From CALSMU01 sp965230225 (GTDB lineage: Bacteria > Bacteroidota > Bacteroidia > Flavobacteriales_D > Parvicellaceae): a stretch of DNA of 64,000 bases. Below are positions 61,930 to 64,000 of the stretch, in pieces; position 1 is the first letter of the stretch; every line of letters begins with the position of its first letter. The notes beneath the pieces were generated by a model. It was not told the DNA's origin and searched no databases. It was given only the letters and a program-made list of their open reading frames with translations. Location of the stretch: NCBI GenBank assembly GCA_965230225.1, contig CBDDKM010000004.1:62001-126000 (forward strand), given 5' to 3'. The position numbers and the translations under genes are program-made.

Positions 61930-64000
61930 TTAGTTGTTTTGGTATACCAGCTTTTCAACCATTTGAGAATCGTTAGTGGTAACCTGAACAAAGTAGATTC
62001 CACTTTTTTGTCCCTTTAGATTAATTGTTGATTTGGATGTAGCGGTTGATTGATAGATTATTTTTCCGTTAATGTCCATCACTTCTACTTCAAATGGTTC
62101 ATTTTTGTTTAGTTCAATGTTAAATTCTCCATTTGTTGGATTTGGGAACAACTCAAAATTATTTAGAGTATAACTTTCTACTCCAATCGATGAATCAACC
62201 TCTTCAAGAATTAAATCTTCGGATAACCCCTTTTTTAGTGTTATTTCTAGTACTGTTTCTGTTTGGGAAGAACTAATAATACTAGCATTAGCATAGCTTC
62301 CTACTAATTGCCATTCTTGATGTAAGGTTACATGAGCTACCACATCTTCAACAGAATCATTGGATCTGAATTCAATGCCTAAGTCCGGGTTACCAACAGA
62401 AAGCATCATCTGACTTCCATTGTTGATGGGCTTATTCATAATTAAACACGGAATATCGGTAGATTTAAGATCTCCAAAACTCAAGTTAGAAGCAGGACTA
62501 AACAGGGCATAACCCCATGTTTCAGAAGCTAAATGTTCTACAATATGTGCTTGGCTATTCTGCTGATGAACAGTATAAGGTTTACCAGCTGATGTAATTT
62601 GTGTTTCTAAAGATTGCATTTCAGTAACACTACTATTAGGTATTAAAATGTATTCGTACGATTTGTTGGATGGATTAGTACCATGGTCGATATACCCAAT
62701 ACAATAATCTTCTGTTGGAGTACTATAGCTGGAAGGTGTATAATCATCATGGTTAGGAGTACTTTGAGGCTCTCTTTTTATAACTAATTCATCATCATTA
62801 GAAACTAAATAGAAGCCTGTATTGTAGTTACTTAATACCCATCTGTTCGAACCTGGGCCATAGTCAAACTCTCCGTTATTTGTTATGTCCGCTCCGTTTA
62901 CATTTACTAATCCATTATTATCCATTCTTTGAAATAGGGTGGTAATGGTAGGGTTTACATTGTCGTCATTTGCAATATCCGACCCCAGACTAACAATAAT
63001 ATCGTCGAAGAAGAAATTGGATTTTTTAAATTCGAATGTTGAGTTGTGAAAGATGGTAGGAGAGTAGACAGTAGACCATCCTATATCATCACGTTCCTTA
63101 AAGTCCATAGCAAATAAACCATTTTGTCCTCTGTTATTGCTTAACAATTCGCTGGTGGTTTTATGAAATGAAATTGCACCCGCGAATCCCTTTTGTTGTA
63201 TTTCGTCAATTCTGGCATATTCTCCATGTAATTCGGTCCAGGGTAATCGGATTACCGTGGTTCCAGGATGAAAGTTCCAATCCCAGGTATTTTCATCGAA
63301 TCCATTATCAGTAATATCTCCTGGGTATATAATTTCTGTAGCTCCATAACTTTGGTATCTACCGTATCGGTTGCTGTTCCAATAAAGCTCTGCTCCAAAT
63401 AATGCGTTGGAAAATCCTTTACTTATTATAACCGTATTATCCTTTCTCCATACCCCTGTATTGGCGTGGTTAAAATCATAAAAACCTTCATCAAATGAGG
63501 CTATACCACTGTAAGAAAAATTGGGGTTTACCCCAAATACTCTATTGTATAGCCCGGCCATTAGTTCATCCTCGGGAGTATTGGTGTAAACACCTCCAGC
63601 AGTAGCCAATACCTCTAGGTATGAGTCATTGATTCCAATATACCTTTGATGAGGCTTTCTTCCACAAGCAGAAAGGCTGTATAAACGTGCATCATTTGAT
63701 TGAATGAATAAACAGTATACTGCATTTCTAAATCGTTTATAGTTTTCTTCTTCCACCTGAAAAATGGTGTTCTTTAAGTAAGACAGATCTTTTGCCGCAG
63801 TTCTATAAGCATACATATAATTATTATAAGCAGAATTATGATGAAAGCCTGTCCCATCTGGTTTTAATCCATTACTGGTTCCTGAAGAATAGCTCATAAA
63901 TCTTTCCAGGTAACGTTTGTAAGTTCTTAAGTACCTATATCTTTCTTGCAAATCGGAGTAAACCAGAGCATATCCAATCAAGGCATCCGAAATGTTATAA
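61930..64000 (-). CDS. Family 8 polysaccharide lyase (chondroitin/hyaluronan type) with T9SS sorting domain, 5' partial
   Basis: The frame is open to the window edge (reads YNISDA before LIGYAL), so the N-terminal part is missing. Residues near the start carry the PL8 active-site block GLKPDGTGFHHNSAYNNYMY, with His and Tyr in the positions expected for catalysis. The central super-sandwich domain has GVWRKDNTVIISKGFSNALF, YGATEIIYPGD and WDWNFHPGTTVIRLPWTEL, and the C-terminus has LFPNPTNGEFNIELNKNEPF with a final QMVEKLVYQNN, a type A sorting domain. It would cut uronate-containing glycosaminoglycans or similar marine polysaccharides by beta-elimination, outside the cell or on its surface. 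Confidence 0.88.
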   Translation of the reverse strand, partial: YNISDALIGYALVYSDLQERYRYLRTYKRYLERFMSYSSGTSNGLKPDGTGFHHNSAYNNYMYAYRTAAKDLSYLKNTIFQVEEENYKRFRNAVYCLFIQSNDARLYSLSACGRKPHQRYIGINDSYLEVLATAGGVYTNTPEDELMAGLYNRVFGVNPNFSYSGIASFDEGFYDFNHANTGVWRKDNTVIISKGFSNALFGAELYWNSNRYGRYQSYGATEIIYPGDITDNGFDENTWDWNFHPGTTVIRLPWTELHGEYARIDEIQQKGFAGAISFHKTTSELLSNNRGQNGLFAMDFKERDDIGWSTVYSPTIFHNSTFEFKKSNFFFDDIIVSLGSDIANDDNVNPTITTLFQRMDNNGLVNVNGADITNNGEFDYGPGSNRWVLSNYNTGFYLVSNDDELVIKREPQSTPNHDDYTPSSYSTPTEDYCIGYIDHGTNPSNKSYEYILIPNSSVTEMQSLETQITSAGKPYTVHQQNSQAHIVEHLASETWGYALFSPASNLSFGDLKSTDIPCLIMNKPINNGSQMMLSVGNPDLGIEFRSNDSVEDVVAHVTLHQEWQLVGSYANASIISSSQTETVLEITLKKGLSEDLILEEVDSSIGVESYTLNNFELFPNPTNGEFNIELNKNEPFEVEVMDINGKIIYQSTATSKSTINLKGQKSGIYFVQVTTNDSQMVEKLVYQNN

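Overview
The window is about 64 kb of an AT-rich chromosome from a member of the Bacteroidota, most likely an aquatic Flavobacteriales-type bacterium. The evidence is lineage-specific: many proteins end in type IX secretion (T9SS) C-terminal sorting domains (PNP motif, or a 'gliding motility'-type domain), there is a PorP/SprF partner, three LytS-type histidine kinases are paired with LytTR regulators, one TPR regulator carries a LuxR-like HTH, and several upstream regions carry a Bacteroidota promoter pattern (TTTG, about 20 nt, TAnnTTTG). Shine-Dalgarno sites are weak or absent, so starts were chosen from signal peptides, promoters and overlaps.

Layout. 1-9.7 kb: the 3' part of a giant LamG-repeat secreted protein, a second secreted protein sharing one of its modules, and a small lipoprotein. 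9.7-14.3 kb: an outer-membrane-type protein, then a two-gene operon of an SF1 helicase and a HARE-HTH/PD-(D/E)XK-like nuclease (candidate defence unit). 14.4-22 kb: PorP/SprF with its large T9SS substrate, then a GloVer-repeat protein and an F5/8C protein in an operon. 22-31.7 kb: TPR-LuxR regulator, methyltransferase, PPC-type secreted proteins, first LytS/LytTR pair, CpcT/CpeT-like protein, Rof-like protein, SF2 helicase. 31.9-35.2 kb: surface-glycan genes (sulfotransferase, FkbM methyltransferase, glycosyltransferase, epimerase).

35.3-38.7 kb is the most unusual part: a tRNA-like gene, a zinc-knuckle SDR protein, a ribonuclease-inhibitor-type LRR protein, a second tRNA-like gene 4 nt after the LRR stop codon, and a protein that carries two more copies of the short motif found at the SDR N-terminus. 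All are on the same strand with very small gaps, so the tRNAs appear to lie inside a protein-coding transcript. I regard this as the best candidate for an undescribed system.

38.7-47.5 kb: a coiled-coil secreted protein, second LytS (two-component propeller)/LytTR pair, cold-shock operon, a large PLP-dependent enzyme. 47.5-58.1 kb: small secreted, lipoprotein and membrane proteins, and a LytS-LytTR-M48 peptidase-outer-membrane protein operon whose upstream region is duplicated ahead of a neighbouring gene. 58.4-64 kb: a TetR-SRPBCC-SnoaL operon with visible operators, a TPR-like secreted protein, and the 3' part of a family 8 polysaccharide lyase. Two copies of a dispersed intergenic repeat lie at 49.1 and 60.0 kb.

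All functional calls come from reading motifs by eye; no database search was run.
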